NCBI GenBank assembly: GCA_050185195.1 | Contig: JBFWZQ010000014.1 | Span: 4,072-68,071, forward strand | From: CADEFQ01 sp050185195 | Lineage (GTDB): Bacteria > Pseudomonadota > Gammaproteobacteria > Steroidobacterales > Steroidobacteraceae | Direction of reading: 5' to 3' | Length of the DNA stretch: 64,000 nt | In this document: positions 17,356 through 25,988 of the stretch, one piece after another | Layout: every line of letters starts with the position of its first letter | Position numbering within the stretch: the stretch's first letter is position 1 | Translations under genes and position numbers: made by a program | Notes under the pieces: model-generated | Told to the model about the DNA's origin: nothing | Database searches by the model: none | What the model saw: the letters and a program-made list of their open reading frames with translations, nothing else

Positions 17356-17725
17356 CTACGCCGTGATCCGCGTGGTGCCCCGCGTCGAACGCGGGGAGTT
17401 CATCAATGCCGGCGTGATCGTGCTGTGCAGTGCGCGCGACTACCTCGAGGCGCGCATCGATCTCGACGAGGCCCGGCTCGCGGCACTGGCGCCCGCGGTC
17501 GATATCGCGGCGGTGCGCCGCCACCTCGACGGCATGGTCGCCATCTGCCGCGGCGGCGAGGCTGCGGGACCGATCGGCCGCCTCACGCTGCGCGAACGCT
17601 TCGACTGGCTGGTCGCACCGCGCAGCACGATCATCCAGGTTTCGGCGGTGCACACCGGGCGCTGCGACGACCCGGCGCGAGTCGTCGATCGCCTGCTGGG
17701 TACGATGGTGAGGCCCACTCCATGA
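17333..17725 (+). CDS. DUF3037 domain protein
   Basis: A 130-residue protein of the DUF3037 family, starting YDYAVIRVVPRVERGEFINAG, the conserved opening. The GTG at 17333 has a strong GAGGAGG site 8-15 bases upstream, located inside the HipA-like gene, so translation is coupled. Its stop overlaps the next gene (ATGA). It is soluble with no signal peptide. Consistent pairing with the HipA-like kinase suggests the two proteins work together, perhaps as kinase and substrate or partner. That is inference from position alone. Confidence 0.8.
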   Translation: MRDRSSYDYAVIRVVPRVERGEFINAGVIVLCSARDYLEARIDLDEARLAALAPAVDIAAVRRHLDGMVAICRGGEAAGPIGRLTLRERFDWLVAPRSTIIQVSAVHTGRCDDPARVVDRLLGTMVRPTP

Positions 17726-18243
17726 CGAATGCCATCACGATCCGGCGCGCCACGATCGGCGACGCCTTCACGCTCGCCGAGATCGGCGGCGCCACGTTCA
17801 CCGATACCTTCGGCCACATGTATCCGGCCGCCGACCTGGCCGATTTCCTGCGCACGGCACATGCGCCCGAGGCCTGGAGCCGGCGCCTGCAGGATCCCCA
17901 CATCGCCGTCTGGCTCGTCGAGGCGGGCAGCGGCACCGTGGCCGGCTACGCCTCGGCCGGCCCGTGCAAGTTGCCCGTGCCCGACCTGGAGTCGAACGCC
18001 GGCGAACTCTTCCAGCTGTACGTACTGCGCCATTTCCGCGGCGGCCAGCTCGGCTCGCGCCTGCTCGAGACCGCGCTCGCGTGGCTCGAGTCGCGCGGCT
18101 TCGATCCGCTCTACCTCGGCGTCTGGAGCGGCAACGAAGGGGCCCAGCGCCTCTATGGGCGCTTCGGGTTCACGCGCTGCGGCGAGTATGAGTTCCCGGT
18201 CGGCACGCAGCGCGACCACGAATTCATCCTGCGACGCGCATGA
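17722..18243 (+). CDS. GNAT-family N-acetyltransferase
   Basis: A 173-residue acetyltransferase. The opening ITIRRATIGDAFTLAEIG is followed by the core strand ELFQLYVLRHFRGGQLGSRLLE, which contains the acetyl-CoA pyrophosphate loop (R/Q-x-x-G-x-G/A pattern). The end GNEGAQRLYGRFGFTRCGEYEF is the usual motif B region. It overlaps DUF3037 upstream and the aminotransferase downstream by four bases each, so it lies in a four-gene operon from 16600. The acceptor is unknown. Confidence 0.83.
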   Translation: MTNAITIRRATIGDAFTLAEIGGATFTDTFGHMYPAADLADFLRTAHAPEAWSRRLQDPHIAVWLVEAGSGTVAGYASAGPCKLPVPDLESNAGELFQLYVLRHFRGGQLGSRLLETALAWLESRGFDPLYLGVWSGNEGAQRLYGRFGFTRCGEYEFPVGTQRDHEFILRRA

Positions 18244-19388
18244 GGGGCCCGAACGTCACGCCGTTCCATGCGGGCGAGATCGGCACGCGCGGCGCCGCAC
18301 GCATGCGCGCGGGCCTGCCGTTCATCGGGATGCATTACGGCCAGCCCTCGGCGGGCGCACCGCCCGCCGCCCTCGCCGCCGCGCACCGGGTGCTCGATCG
18401 CGACGCACTCGGTTACACGGAACTCGTCGAACTGCGCGAGAAGATCGTCGCTTACTACGCCGCCAACCACGGCGTCGGGGTCGAACCCGAACGCGTGCTC
18501 CTCACCGCAGGCGCGAGCGCCGGACTCGTCGCCGCCTATGCCGCGATGTTTCGGCCCGGCGACCGGGTCGCGATGCTGCGCCCCGGTTATCCGGCCTATC
18601 GCAACACGCTCACCGCCCTGCGCCTCGAACCCGTCGAGATCGACTGCGGCCCGGAACAGGGGTTTCATCCGACCCCCGCGCAGCTCGAGGCCCTCACGCC
18701 CGCACCGCAGGGCTTCGTCGTCGCAAGCCCCGCCAATCCCACCGGCGCCATGCTCGACGGGCAACAACTCGGCGCCCTGCTCGAGACCTGTCGCGCCCGC
18801 CACATCCGGGTGATCTCCGACGAGATCTACCACGGCATCAGCTTCGGCCGGCGCGCGGTGAGCGCGCTCGAGATCGACCCGCGCGCGGTCGTGATCAACA
18901 GTTACTCGAAGCTCTATCGCATGCCGGGCTGGCGGCTCGGCTGGATGATCGTGCCGGCCGACTGGGCCGCGCAGGTCCACGCCTACCTCATCAACATGTT
19001 CCTGACGCCCTCCACGCTGGCGCAGCATGCTGCGCTCGCGGCGATGGACGAGCACGAGGACCTCGAGCGCTGGGTGCGCATCTATGAGCGCAATCGCGCG
19101 CGGCTCATCGAGGGGCTCGCCGCGATCGGCATCGCAGGCATCGTGCCGCCCGACGGGGCGTTCTATCTATATGCGGACATCGGGCACCTGACCCGGGACA
19201 GCATGCAGTTTTGCCTGCGCGCCGTGGATGAGTGCGGCGTGGGCCTCGCGCCCGGCGTCGATTTCGACCCGGTGGGCGGTCATCGATTCGTGCGTTTTTC
19301 CTTCGCGGTGAATCCGGACGAAATCGAGCAGGCGCTCGAGCGCCTCGCGGCCTGGCTGCCGCGCTATCGGGACGGCGCGTCCGCGTAG
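18240..19388 (+). CDS. Class I/II pyridoxal-phosphate aminotransferase
   Basis: A 382-residue fold-type I aminotransferase. It has SPANPTGAML for PLP/substrate contact, the cofactor aspartate in VISDEIYHGISF, the Schiff-base lysine in NSYSKLYRMPGWRLGW, and a C-terminal HRFVRFSFA arginine that should bind the substrate carboxylate. It begins by ATGA overlap with the acetyltransferase gene. Its last 25 bases overlap the convergent acvB-like gene. Substrate preference (alanine, aspartate, arginine or another) cannot be fixed from sequence. Confidence 0.84.
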   Translation: MRGPNVTPFHAGEIGTRGAARMRAGLPFIGMHYGQPSAGAPPAALAAAHRVLDRDALGYTELVELREKIVAYYAANHGVGVEPERVLLTAGASAGLVAAYAAMFRPGDRVAMLRPGYPAYRNTLTALRLEPVEIDCGPEQGFHPTPAQLEALTPAPQGFVVASPANPTGAMLDGQQLGALLETCRARHIRVISDEIYHGISFGRRAVSALEIDPRAVVINSYSKLYRMPGWRLGWMIVPADWAAQVHAYLINMFLTPSTLAQHAALAAMDEHEDLERWVRIYERNRARLIEGLAAIGIAGIVPPDGAFYLYADIGHLTRDSMQFCLRAVDECGVGLAPGVDFDPVGGHRFVRFSFAVNPDEIEQALERLAAWLPRYRDGASA

Positions 19389-20809
19389 GCAAGGATGCGC
19401 CGCGCGAGCGCGTCGTAGTCGCCATCGAAGTGATGGCCCCCCTCGAGTTCCGCGACCTCCACGCCCGGCCGGCGCACGGCGGGACAGGCCGAATCCTTCT
19501 CGTCGGCGCCGTAGAGGCACAGCACGCGCGCCGCGGCGCCCATGGCCGCGACTTCGGGCACGGTGGGCAGGCCGCCGCCGTCCGCGCCGGGTATCCAGCT
19601 CGAAAGATGAAACTCGAAGCTCGCGGAGCTGCTCAGGCCGAGCAGGCTGACGGTTTGCACGCGTTCGCGGGTTTCCCGTGGCAGGCGGTTGTAGAGGAAC
19701 GGCATGACGTCGGCGCCGAAGGAGTAGCCGATGAGCAGCACCTTGGCGCGTTGCCAGCGCTCGCCGTAGGCACGCACGATGCGGTCGAGATCGGCGGCCG
19801 CCTCCCCGGGCGTGCGCGCGTGCCAGAAGTATTTCAACGAGCTCATCGCCACGACCGGAATGCCGCGTGCGGCGAGTGCCGCCGCGACATCCTGGTCGAG
19901 GCCGGTCCAGCCGCCATCCCCCGTGAGCAGCACCGCGAAGCGCAGCCGGTCGTCCGCGCTGGCGGCCTGCGTGGCCGCGGGCTGGGCGGGAACCTCGATC
20001 AGTGGCAGGTCGTGGACTTGCGGCGGCGACGGAGGCGGCCGCACGGCATCCGCCGCGAGCGAGCGCTGCGCCGTGCGAAACTGCGGCAGCCAGTTGCGCT
20101 CGACGCCGAAGCCGTGGCCGACCCGGGGCAACCACACGAGTTCGCCACGGTTCGTTGCCGCCACGAACTCGCGCGTGCCCTGCGGATTGCAGACCTGGTC
20201 GGCGTCGCCCTGCATCACGATCCAGCGCGTGCGGTTCGTGGCCGAGGGGCGGTAGACGAGGCCTTTCGGTTGCGCCGCCGTGCCCTGCATCGTGTACTCG
20301 AGCCCGCTGCCGCGGCACGGCCGCCGCACGAGATCGAGGTCGGGGCAGAATCCGAGGCTCAGCACGCCCGCAAAGGTACCGGGTGGTGCTTGCACCATCA
20401 CGGCGTACACGAGCGTTGCGCCCGAGGAATACCCGGCGAGCACGGGCAGGTGATACTGCTCGAGTTTCAGGCGCCGCTGCAGGGCATGCGACAGTTCCTC
20501 GAAATCCGCGCCGTAGTAGCGGCACTCGTCGCCCGGTGCGTTGATCGCCGCGCGATAGGCACGCACGTCGATGCCGGCGACGATCAGGCCTTCCTCCACC
20601 ATGTGCTTCGCCATGCCGACGACACCGAGATGCCAGCCGCCGTCGCCCGAAACGAACAACACGACGCCCGCGGGCTTCGAGTCGGGCAGGTAGACGGTCA
20701 CCTTGCCGAAGCGGCCCATGTCGAAGCTCTGCTCCGTGACGGAGGGCGTCGCCCACGCTGGCACGCAGCAGCCCAGGGCGGCGAGGCCACACCACATCCT
20801 GATCGTCAT
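19364..20809 (-). CDS. acvB: AcvB/VirJ-family protein, probable aminoacyl-phosphatidylglycerol hydrolase
   Basis: A 481-residue exported alpha/beta-hydrolase-like protein with two related halves. A signal peptide (MTIRMWCGLAALGCCVPAWA) precedes the first half, with LFVSGDGGWH and the nucleophile elbow GYSSGA. The second, VirJ half repeats LLTGDGGWTGLD and has GYSFGADVMPF. In Agrobacterium, AcvB removes the lysyl group from lysyl-phosphatidylglycerol made by the adjacent LpiA/MprF. Here the gene follows mprF with an ATGA overlap, the same arrangement, which supports that role. It acts in the periplasm on the outer leaflet of the inner membrane. The 3' end overlaps the convergent aminotransferase gene. 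Confidence 0.84.
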   Translation of the reverse strand: MTIRMWCGLAALGCCVPAWATPSVTEQSFDMGRFGKVTVYLPDSKPAGVVLFVSGDGGWHLGVVGMAKHMVEEGLIVAGIDVRAYRAAINAPGDECRYYGADFEELSHALQRRLKLEQYHLPVLAGYSSGATLVYAVMVQAPPGTFAGVLSLGFCPDLDLVRRPCRGSGLEYTMQGTAAQPKGLVYRPSATNRTRWIVMQGDADQVCNPQGTREFVAATNRGELVWLPRVGHGFGVERNWLPQFRTAQRSLAADAVRPPPSPPQVHDLPLIEVPAQPAATQAASADDRLRFAVLLTGDGGWTGLDQDVAAALAARGIPVVAMSSLKYFWHARTPGEAAADLDRIVRAYGERWQRAKVLLIGYSFGADVMPFLYNRLPRETRERVQTVSLLGLSSSASFEFHLSSWIPGADGGGLPTVPEVAAMGAAARVLCLYGADEKDSACPAVRRPGVEVAELEGGHHFDGDYDALARRILAYADAPSR

Positions 20810-23412
20810 TTGGTCACCAGCTCCTTCAGCCCGCCGGAGATCAGCGTGGACACGTCGTACAGCGCCCGCGCGAGCTGCCACCCGCCCGGCGAGGCGAGAT
20901 AGCGCGGCTCCCACACCGGCGTGAATTTCTCCTTGTAGCGACGCAGGCCCTCGAAGTTGTAGAACGATTCGCCGTGGCGGTAGAGGAAGCCCCCCATGCG
21001 ATGCCACAGCGGCGCCAGCGCGCGCGACTCGAGGCCCGAGAGCGGCGCCATGCCGAGGTTGAACCAGCGGTAACCCTGCGCCCGGCCCCACAGCATCAGC
21101 TCGACGAGCAGGTAGTCCATCGCGCCGGCCGGCGCATCGCGGCCGAACCGCATCAGGTCGATCGACAGCTCTTCGCGCGAAGCAGTCGGCCACAGGTTCG
21201 CGAACGCGACGACGTGGCCCTCGAGCCGCACGATCGCCGTCGCGAACTGGCGCACGTAGGGTTCCGAGAACGCCCCGACCGAGAAGCCCTTCTCGGCGGT
21301 GGCCTTGTCCTCGAGCCACGCGTCCGAGATCGCGCGCAGGCGCGTAAGCAGCCGCTCATCTCCCGGCGGCGCGACCTCGAACGTGGCGCCCGCGCGCTCG
21401 GCACGCCGGCGGGCCTGGCGCAGTTCGGCGCGCGCGCTGCCCTCGATGCCGAAGTCCGCGAGCGGGATGCGCGCCTCCTCGCCCAGCTTGACGAGCGAGA
21501 GGCCGAGGTCCACGTACAGCGGCAGGCACGCGGGGCCCACCTGGTAGAACACGGTGCGGCCGCCCCGCCGATCGACGAGCTCGCGAAACGCCCAGACGAG
21601 CTCCTGGCGCTGGGACGGGGCGCCGACGGGATCGCCGAGCGCGATCCAGCTGTGGCCCGACACCTGGTACATCAGGAAGGCGTCCCCGTCGCCGTGGAAC
21701 AGCACGCGCTTGTCGCCGGCGAGCACCGCGTTCGCGAGGCTCGCGTCGGCGTGCGCGAGCGCCACCCCGATGCGCGCGGCATCCGGCGCCTGCGGCACGT
21801 GCGGCTCGGCCGGCGCCGGCCGCAGCAGGTTCGTCGCGACGACGGCCGCGAGCACGACGACCACGACGAGCGAGGCGCGCAGCATGCGCGGGGCGTCACC
21901 GTGCATGGCGAACGTCCACCACAGTTCATTCGAGTACGGCACGTGGCGATTGGCGAGGAAACCGATCCACACCGACAGCACGACGATGATGCCGACGCTC
22001 GCGATCCAGCCCGGCGTGAAGCGCTGGCTCATGATCGAGGCGGGTCGATAGAAAGCGGCCGCCGACAGCAGCGAGACGAGCAGCACGATCACGAGGTAGG
22101 ACGCCTCCTCGAAATCGAAGCCCTTGAGGAGCGATGCCACGATGCCGGCGACGAGCAACCACACCGTCAGGTGCCAGGCGGCACGCAGGCGGCGAAACAG
22201 GCCGCGCGCCAGCACCAGCAGGCCGACGCCGATCACGCTGCCGGCCAGGTGCGACACCTCGAGGAGCGGCAGCGGCACGACGCGGCGAATCTCGCGGATG
22301 CGTCCGTCGAGCGCCGGCGTCGCGCCCGAGACGAGCAGCACGGCGCCAGCCACGAACACGAGGACACCGATCAGTTGCGGCGCGATCGGCGAGAGCAGCG
22401 GCGTGACCCAGCCGCCCGCCGCCCGCCGCAGGTGCGCGAGGCGCGAGCGCTGCACGTACAACTCGTGCAGGAGCAGGGCAACTGCGGCGCAGGCGAGCGG
22501 CGCGAGATAGTAGAGCCCGCGCCACGCGAGCAGCGCGCCGAGGAGCTGCGGCGCCGGCAGTTTCGGCAGCGCGAGCAGCAGGATCGACTCGAACACGCCG
22601 AGGCCGCCCGGCACCTGGCTCACGATGCCGCCGACGACGGCGATCGCGTAGATGCCCGCGAAGGTCGGAAAGTCCACCCCGGTCGACGCTGGCAACAGCA
22701 CCCAGAGCACGGCGCCCGAGGCCGTCAGGTCCGCGACGCCGACGGCGAGCTGTGCGCTGGCGAGGCGTGCCCCCGGCGGTCGTATCTCCCAGGAGCCGAG
22801 CGCAAGCGGCCTGCGGGCGAGCGACGACCAGGCGAAATACCCCGCGACGAGCCCGAGGAGCACGACGCCGAACAACTGCGACCAGACATGCCCCAGGTGC
22901 AGGGCCGTCGTCCCGGGCACGGCGTACATAGCCGCAACACCGCCCAGCACCGCGAGGCCTATCGCGGTGGTCAACGCGCAGAACGACGCGATGGTGGCCA
23001 CGTCGAGGGCGGTGAGTCCCTGCGTCGAATAGATGCGATAGCGGACCGCAGTGCCGGTGAAGGCCGCGAGGCTGAAATTGTGGCCGAACGCATAGGCGAT
23101 GAAGGAGGTCAGCGCGACGCGTGGATACGGCACCGGCTTGCCGACGTAGTGCACGCCGAGCGTGTCCTGCAGCGTGAGCAGGAAATAGCTCGCGGCGGTG
23201 AGCGCCGCGGCCGTCGCGAGCGCCGGCGCGGCGATCCCGCGCAGTTCCACCATGACATCGCGCAGGTGGTAGCGCCCGAGCGCGTGGTGCAGGACCAGGA
23301 TGACGAGCGCAAAAGCGAACACGGAGACCGCCGGCGCGAGCCACCTGCGCCATGCGGCCGTCGGATCGACTGCGGACGACATGATGTACGAGGGTAAATC
23401 ACTGCGCGCCAT
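20806..23412 (-). CDS. mprF: Bifunctional aminoacyl-phosphatidylglycerol synthetase/flippase
   Basis: An 868-residue membrane protein with the MprF plan. A polytopic N-terminal flippase (roughly 15-530) carries many hydrophobic helices. A cytoplasmic C-terminal DUF2156 synthetase (roughly 550-860) includes FHGDGDAFLMYQVSG, WIALGDPVG and a final FNFEGLRRYKEKFTPVWEPRYL. It transfers lysine or alanine from tRNA to phosphatidylglycerol, reducing the negative surface charge and raising resistance to cationic peptides. The start could be 23412 or the second methionine at 23382. Neither has a good ribosome site. It is co-transcribed with the acvB-like gene. Confidence 0.9.
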   Translation of the reverse strand: MARSDLPSYIMSSAVDPTAAWRRWLAPAVSVFAFALVILVLHHALGRYHLRDVMVELRGIAAPALATAAALTAASYFLLTLQDTLGVHYVGKPVPYPRVALTSFIAYAFGHNFSLAAFTGTAVRYRIYSTQGLTALDVATIASFCALTTAIGLAVLGGVAAMYAVPGTTALHLGHVWSQLFGVVLLGLVAGYFAWSSLARRPLALGSWEIRPPGARLASAQLAVGVADLTASGAVLWVLLPASTGVDFPTFAGIYAIAVVGGIVSQVPGGLGVFESILLLALPKLPAPQLLGALLAWRGLYYLAPLACAAVALLLHELYVQRSRLAHLRRAAGGWVTPLLSPIAPQLIGVLVFVAGAVLLVSGATPALDGRIREIRRVVPLPLLEVSHLAGSVIGVGLLVLARGLFRRLRAAWHLTVWLLVAGIVASLLKGFDFEEASYLVIVLLVSLLSAAAFYRPASIMSQRFTPGWIASVGIIVVLSVWIGFLANRHVPYSNELWWTFAMHGDAPRMLRASLVVVVVLAAVVATNLLRPAPAEPHVPQAPDAARIGVALAHADASLANAVLAGDKRVLFHGDGDAFLMYQVSGHSWIALGDPVGAPSQRQELVWAFRELVDRRGGRTVFYQVGPACLPLYVDLGLSLVKLGEEARIPLADFGIEGSARAELRQARRRAERAGATFEVAPPGDERLLTRLRAISDAWLEDKATAEKGFSVGAFSEPYVRQFATAIVRLEGHVVAFANLWPTASREELSIDLMRFGRDAPAGAMDYLLVELMLWGRAQGYRWFNLGMAPLSGLESRALAPLWHRMGGFLYRHGESFYNFEGLRRYKEKFTPVWEPRYLASPGGWQLARALYDVSTLISGGLKELVTK

Positions 23413-23465
23413 GGCGGCTTACATTTCCGTAATGGGTGGAACGCCCTCACCTGACCGCAAGCCGG

Positions 23466-23471
23466 TAACAT
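23466..23471 (+). promoter_or_regulatory. -10-like hexamer 8 bases before the MmcQ/YjbR-like ATG
   Basis: TAACAT lies 8 bases before the ATG at 23480 and no Shine-Dalgarno sequence precedes this start. It fits the same leaderless arrangement seen at 9175, 13053, 16585, 24667 and 27190. Confidence 0.35.
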
Positions 23472-23479
23472 GCGCACCG

Positions 23480-24247
23480 ATGGCCCGGACAATCGACTCG
23501 GCGGTTCGTGAAGTCTGCCTCTCGTTCCCCGAGGCGCAGGAAGTCCTGTCGCACGGATGGCCCGTCTACAAGGTCCGTGGCAAGACTTTTGCCTTCTACG
23601 TGGTCAACCACCACGGTGACGGTCGTGTGGCGTTGTGGCTCAATGCGCCGCAAGGTGCGCTGGCGTTCCACACGCGCGACGAGCCGAAGTTTTTCTTCGC
23701 GCCACCCTACGTCGGCCCGCGAGGCTGGCTCGGCGTCAACCTGGACAAGGGCCTGTCGTGGAAGCGCATCGCCGCGCTCGTGCGTTCGGCCTATGAAAAA
23801 GTCGCGCCGGCGCGCCTCGTTGCCACCCTCGGCGGCACGATCGAGATCGAACCGCCCGCCCGGTCGCTGGCGGCCCCCGACATCGACCCGTTGCAGGCTC
23901 CTGCCGCGAAGCGCCTGCTCGCGCAGCTGCGCACGATCTGCAGCGCCTTGCCGGAGGTTTCCGAGGGCGCGCAGTTCGGGCACCCGGTCTGGCGCGCCGG
24001 CAAGCGCGTGTTCGCCTCCGCGTATGCGCGGGACCGCGCCATCCAGTTCGCGTTCTGGGTGGGCGCCGATCGGCAAGGCCTGCTGACGGACGACGGGCGC
24101 TATCGGATCCCGGTCTACACGGGCCACCTCGGCTGGATCGAACTCGATGTCACGAAGGGCTGCCGTCGCGAGGAAGTGCAAAGCCTCGTGCGGGACAGTT
24201 ACCGGCACTTCGCGCTGAAACGAATGCTGGCGGCACTCCCGTCATAG
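23480..24247 (+). CDS. Tandem MmcQ/YjbR-like double-domain protein
   Basis: A 255-residue protein made of two copies of the MmcQ/YjbR DUF419-type fold. The first (about 5-115) contains LSFPEAQEVLSHGWPVYKVRGKTF. The second (about 145-250) contains LPEVSEGAQFGHPVWRAGKRVF, clearly the same pattern. Single-domain relatives are DNA-binding-like or CyaY-like folds of unknown role, and duplicated forms also occur. The ATG at 23480 is preferred because homology begins there. Upstream in-frame ATGs at 23411 and 23432 are possible. It is divergent from mprF. Confidence 0.72.
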   Translation: MARTIDSAVREVCLSFPEAQEVLSHGWPVYKVRGKTFAFYVVNHHGDGRVALWLNAPQGALAFHTRDEPKFFFAPPYVGPRGWLGVNLDKGLSWKRIAALVRSAYEKVAPARLVATLGGTIEIEPPARSLAAPDIDPLQAPAAKRLLAQLRTICSALPEVSEGAQFGHPVWRAGKRVFASAYARDRAIQFAFWVGADRQGLLTDDGRYRIPVYTGHLGWIELDVTKGCRREEVQSLVRDSYRHFALKRMLAALPS

Positions 24248-24302
24248 ACCGGGTGTCGGAATCCCCGCGGGGAGAACGACCCTGGGGCACAAGGAGGCCA
24301 CC

Positions 24303-24606
24303 ATGTCCGCACTCATCCTGGTCGTCATCGGGCTGCTCATCCTGGGTGGGCGCACGCTACGAGTTCGACGGCAATCGCGAAGTGGGCGCGGGCGTCATCG
24401 AGATCACGGCCGTGGAGGCACCGCGCCGTGTCGTGCTGTCCCTGCAAATGAGAAAGCCGATGAAGGCGGACAACGTCGTCGAGTACACGCTCGAACGGCA
24501 GCACGCAGGCACGATCGCCTGCCTCTTCTTCGACATGGACCGGATGGTCGGGCGGGATTTCGAAGCCGGGCTCGCGTCGCTGAAGGCGCTGGCCGAGGAA
24601 CGGTGA
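24303..24606 (+). pseudogene. Decayed SRPBCC/polyketide-cyclase-like gene
   Basis: A perfect AAGGAGG site at 24291-24297 leads to ATG 24303 and a membrane-anchor start (MSALILVVIGLLILGG), as in secreted SRPBCC proteins. The next recognisable residues, ARYEFDGNREVGAG to FFDMDRMVGRDFEAGLASLK, belong to the C-terminal half of that family but lie in a different frame. The region normally between (the ERSATIAAPPEVV-type strand) is missing. A second stretch of about 20 residues is missing between TLERQHAGT and CLFFDMD. This is best explained as a gene with two internal deletions and a frameshift. Confidence 0.7.
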
Positions 24607-24666
24607 GCTGCCCTGCGGGCGCGATGAACCGAGCGTCCGCGGGCGGTGCGCGCGCCCGACGGCCGC

Positions 24667-24672
24667 TATCGT
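24667..24672 (+). promoter_or_regulatory. -10-like hexamer 7 bases before the PQQ-propeller ATG
   Basis: TATCGT lies 7 bases before the ATG at 24680, with no Shine-Dalgarno sequence. It is a weak match on its own but repeats the spacing seen at other first genes in the window. Confidence 0.3.
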
Positions 24673-24679
24673 TGCGGCC

Positions 24680-25981
24680 ATGCAAGGCACGGCGACGATC
24701 GTCACCCTGTTGCTCGCGGCCCAGCTTGCGCAGGGGCAAGCCACCTTTCACGGCAACGCCGCGCGCACCGGTGTGTATCCATCGGCCGGCCCCGAACAAC
24801 TGCACGGCGTGAAATGGTCGTTCGACACGGGCGGACCGGTCTACGGCTCGCCCGTGCTTGCGGATGGCGTGGTCTATGTGGCGAGCGCGAGCGGCGCCCT
24901 CTTCGCGCTCGACCGCGACACCGGCCAGGAGCGCTGGAAGTTCACGTCGCGCATGCCGATCGCGTCGACCCCTGCGATCGATCGGGGCACGCTCTATTTC
25001 GTCTCCTCCACCGGTGCGCTCGCGGCGCTCGACACCGCGACCGGCAAGCCGAAATGGATTTTCGCCACCGAGTACGAACGGCGCTTCGAGGCCAGGGGCC
25101 TGCACGGCTACGGCCCGGCAGGGCAGACGATGCCCGACTCGTGGGACGTCTTCACCTCGTCGCCCGTGGTAGCCGAGGGCAAGGTGTTCTTTGGCAGCGG
25201 CGACGGCAACGTGTACGCGGTCGACGCCTCGAGCGGCGTGCTGCAGTGGAAGTTCCCGATGCGCGATGTCGTGCACGCCTCGCCCGCCTACGCCGACGGC
25301 ACCATCTATGTCGGCAGCTGGGGCGGCGATTTCCGGGCGATCGACGCCGCGACGGGCCAGTCGAAATGGTTGTTCCAGGCCGGTGAGGACCCGGCGATGC
25401 ACAACCAGGTGGGCTTCCAGTCGTCCGCCGCCGTCGTCGACGGGGTGGTCTACGTCGGTTGCCGCGACGCGCACGTGTACGCGCTCGATGCGAAGACCGG
25501 GCGCAGGAAGTGGGACTATCCCACGAGCAAGTCCTGGGTGAACGGCACGCCCGCGGTGCGCGACGGCCTCGTCTACGTCGGCACGTCCGACAGCTCGCGT
25601 TTCATGGCGCTCGAGGCGAAGACGGGCCGGTTGCGCTTCAATTTCGATGCGAGGGGGTATGTCTTCTCGTCGGCCGCGCTCGCGGGCGATCGCGTCTATT
25701 TCGGCAGCCACGATGGCGTGCTGCATGCACTCGATGCGCAGTCCGGCCGCCTCGCCTGGGAATTTCGCACCGAGGCTTCGAAGGCGGACTCCCTGCACCT
25801 GCTCGATGCACAGGGCCGCCTGGACCCGGCCGGGTTTGCACCGGTATTTCGCGACTACCAGGACATGGTCATCGACCTCTATCGTTTTCGATCGCTGGGC
25901 GCCATCCTCTCCTCGCCCGTCGTGGATGCCGGCATCCTCTATGTCGGCAGCCTCGACGGTCGCCTCTACGCCCTCCACTGA
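24680..25981 (+). CDS. PQQ-like beta-propeller repeat protein
   Basis: A 433-residue exported protein. After a short signal peptide (MQGTATIVTLLLAAQLAQG) come about seven repeats of the PQQ/BamB type, each with a DGVVYVGS-type strand followed by ALDAKTGRRKW. Examples are VVYVASASGALFALDRDTGQ, VFFGSGDGNVYAVDASSG and VYFGSHDGVLHALDAQSG. The repeats form a propeller, and whether PQQ is bound is unclear because no dehydrogenase catalytic residues are seen. It may be a scaffold or sensor in the periplasm. The epimerase gene starts 7 bases after its stop, so the two are co-expressed. Confidence 0.85.
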   Translation: MQGTATIVTLLLAAQLAQGQATFHGNAARTGVYPSAGPEQLHGVKWSFDTGGPVYGSPVLADGVVYVASASGALFALDRDTGQERWKFTSRMPIASTPAIDRGTLYFVSSTGALAALDTATGKPKWIFATEYERRFEARGLHGYGPAGQTMPDSWDVFTSSPVVAEGKVFFGSGDGNVYAVDASSGVLQWKFPMRDVVHASPAYADGTIYVGSWGGDFRAIDAATGQSKWLFQAGEDPAMHNQVGFQSSAAVVDGVVYVGCRDAHVYALDAKTGRRKWDYPTSKSWVNGTPAVRDGLVYVGTSDSSRFMALEAKTGRLRFNFDARGYVFSSAALAGDRVYFGSHDGVLHALDAQSGRLAWEFRTEASKADSLHLLDAQGRLDPAGFAPVFRDYQDMVIDLYRFRSLGAILSSPVVDAGILYVGSLDGRLYALH

Positions 25982-25988
25982 AGGATCC

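Noticed and set aside
16600..17725. HipA/DUF3037 pair as a toxin-antitoxin module
   Set aside because: There is no HipB-like gene and the N-terminal HipA domain is missing. Only a kinase-like core is supported.
20974..23397. 807-codon open frame on the + strand
   Set aside because: It is antisense to mprF and consists of charged low-complexity residues. The opposite frame has the membrane helices and synthetase domain expected of MprF.
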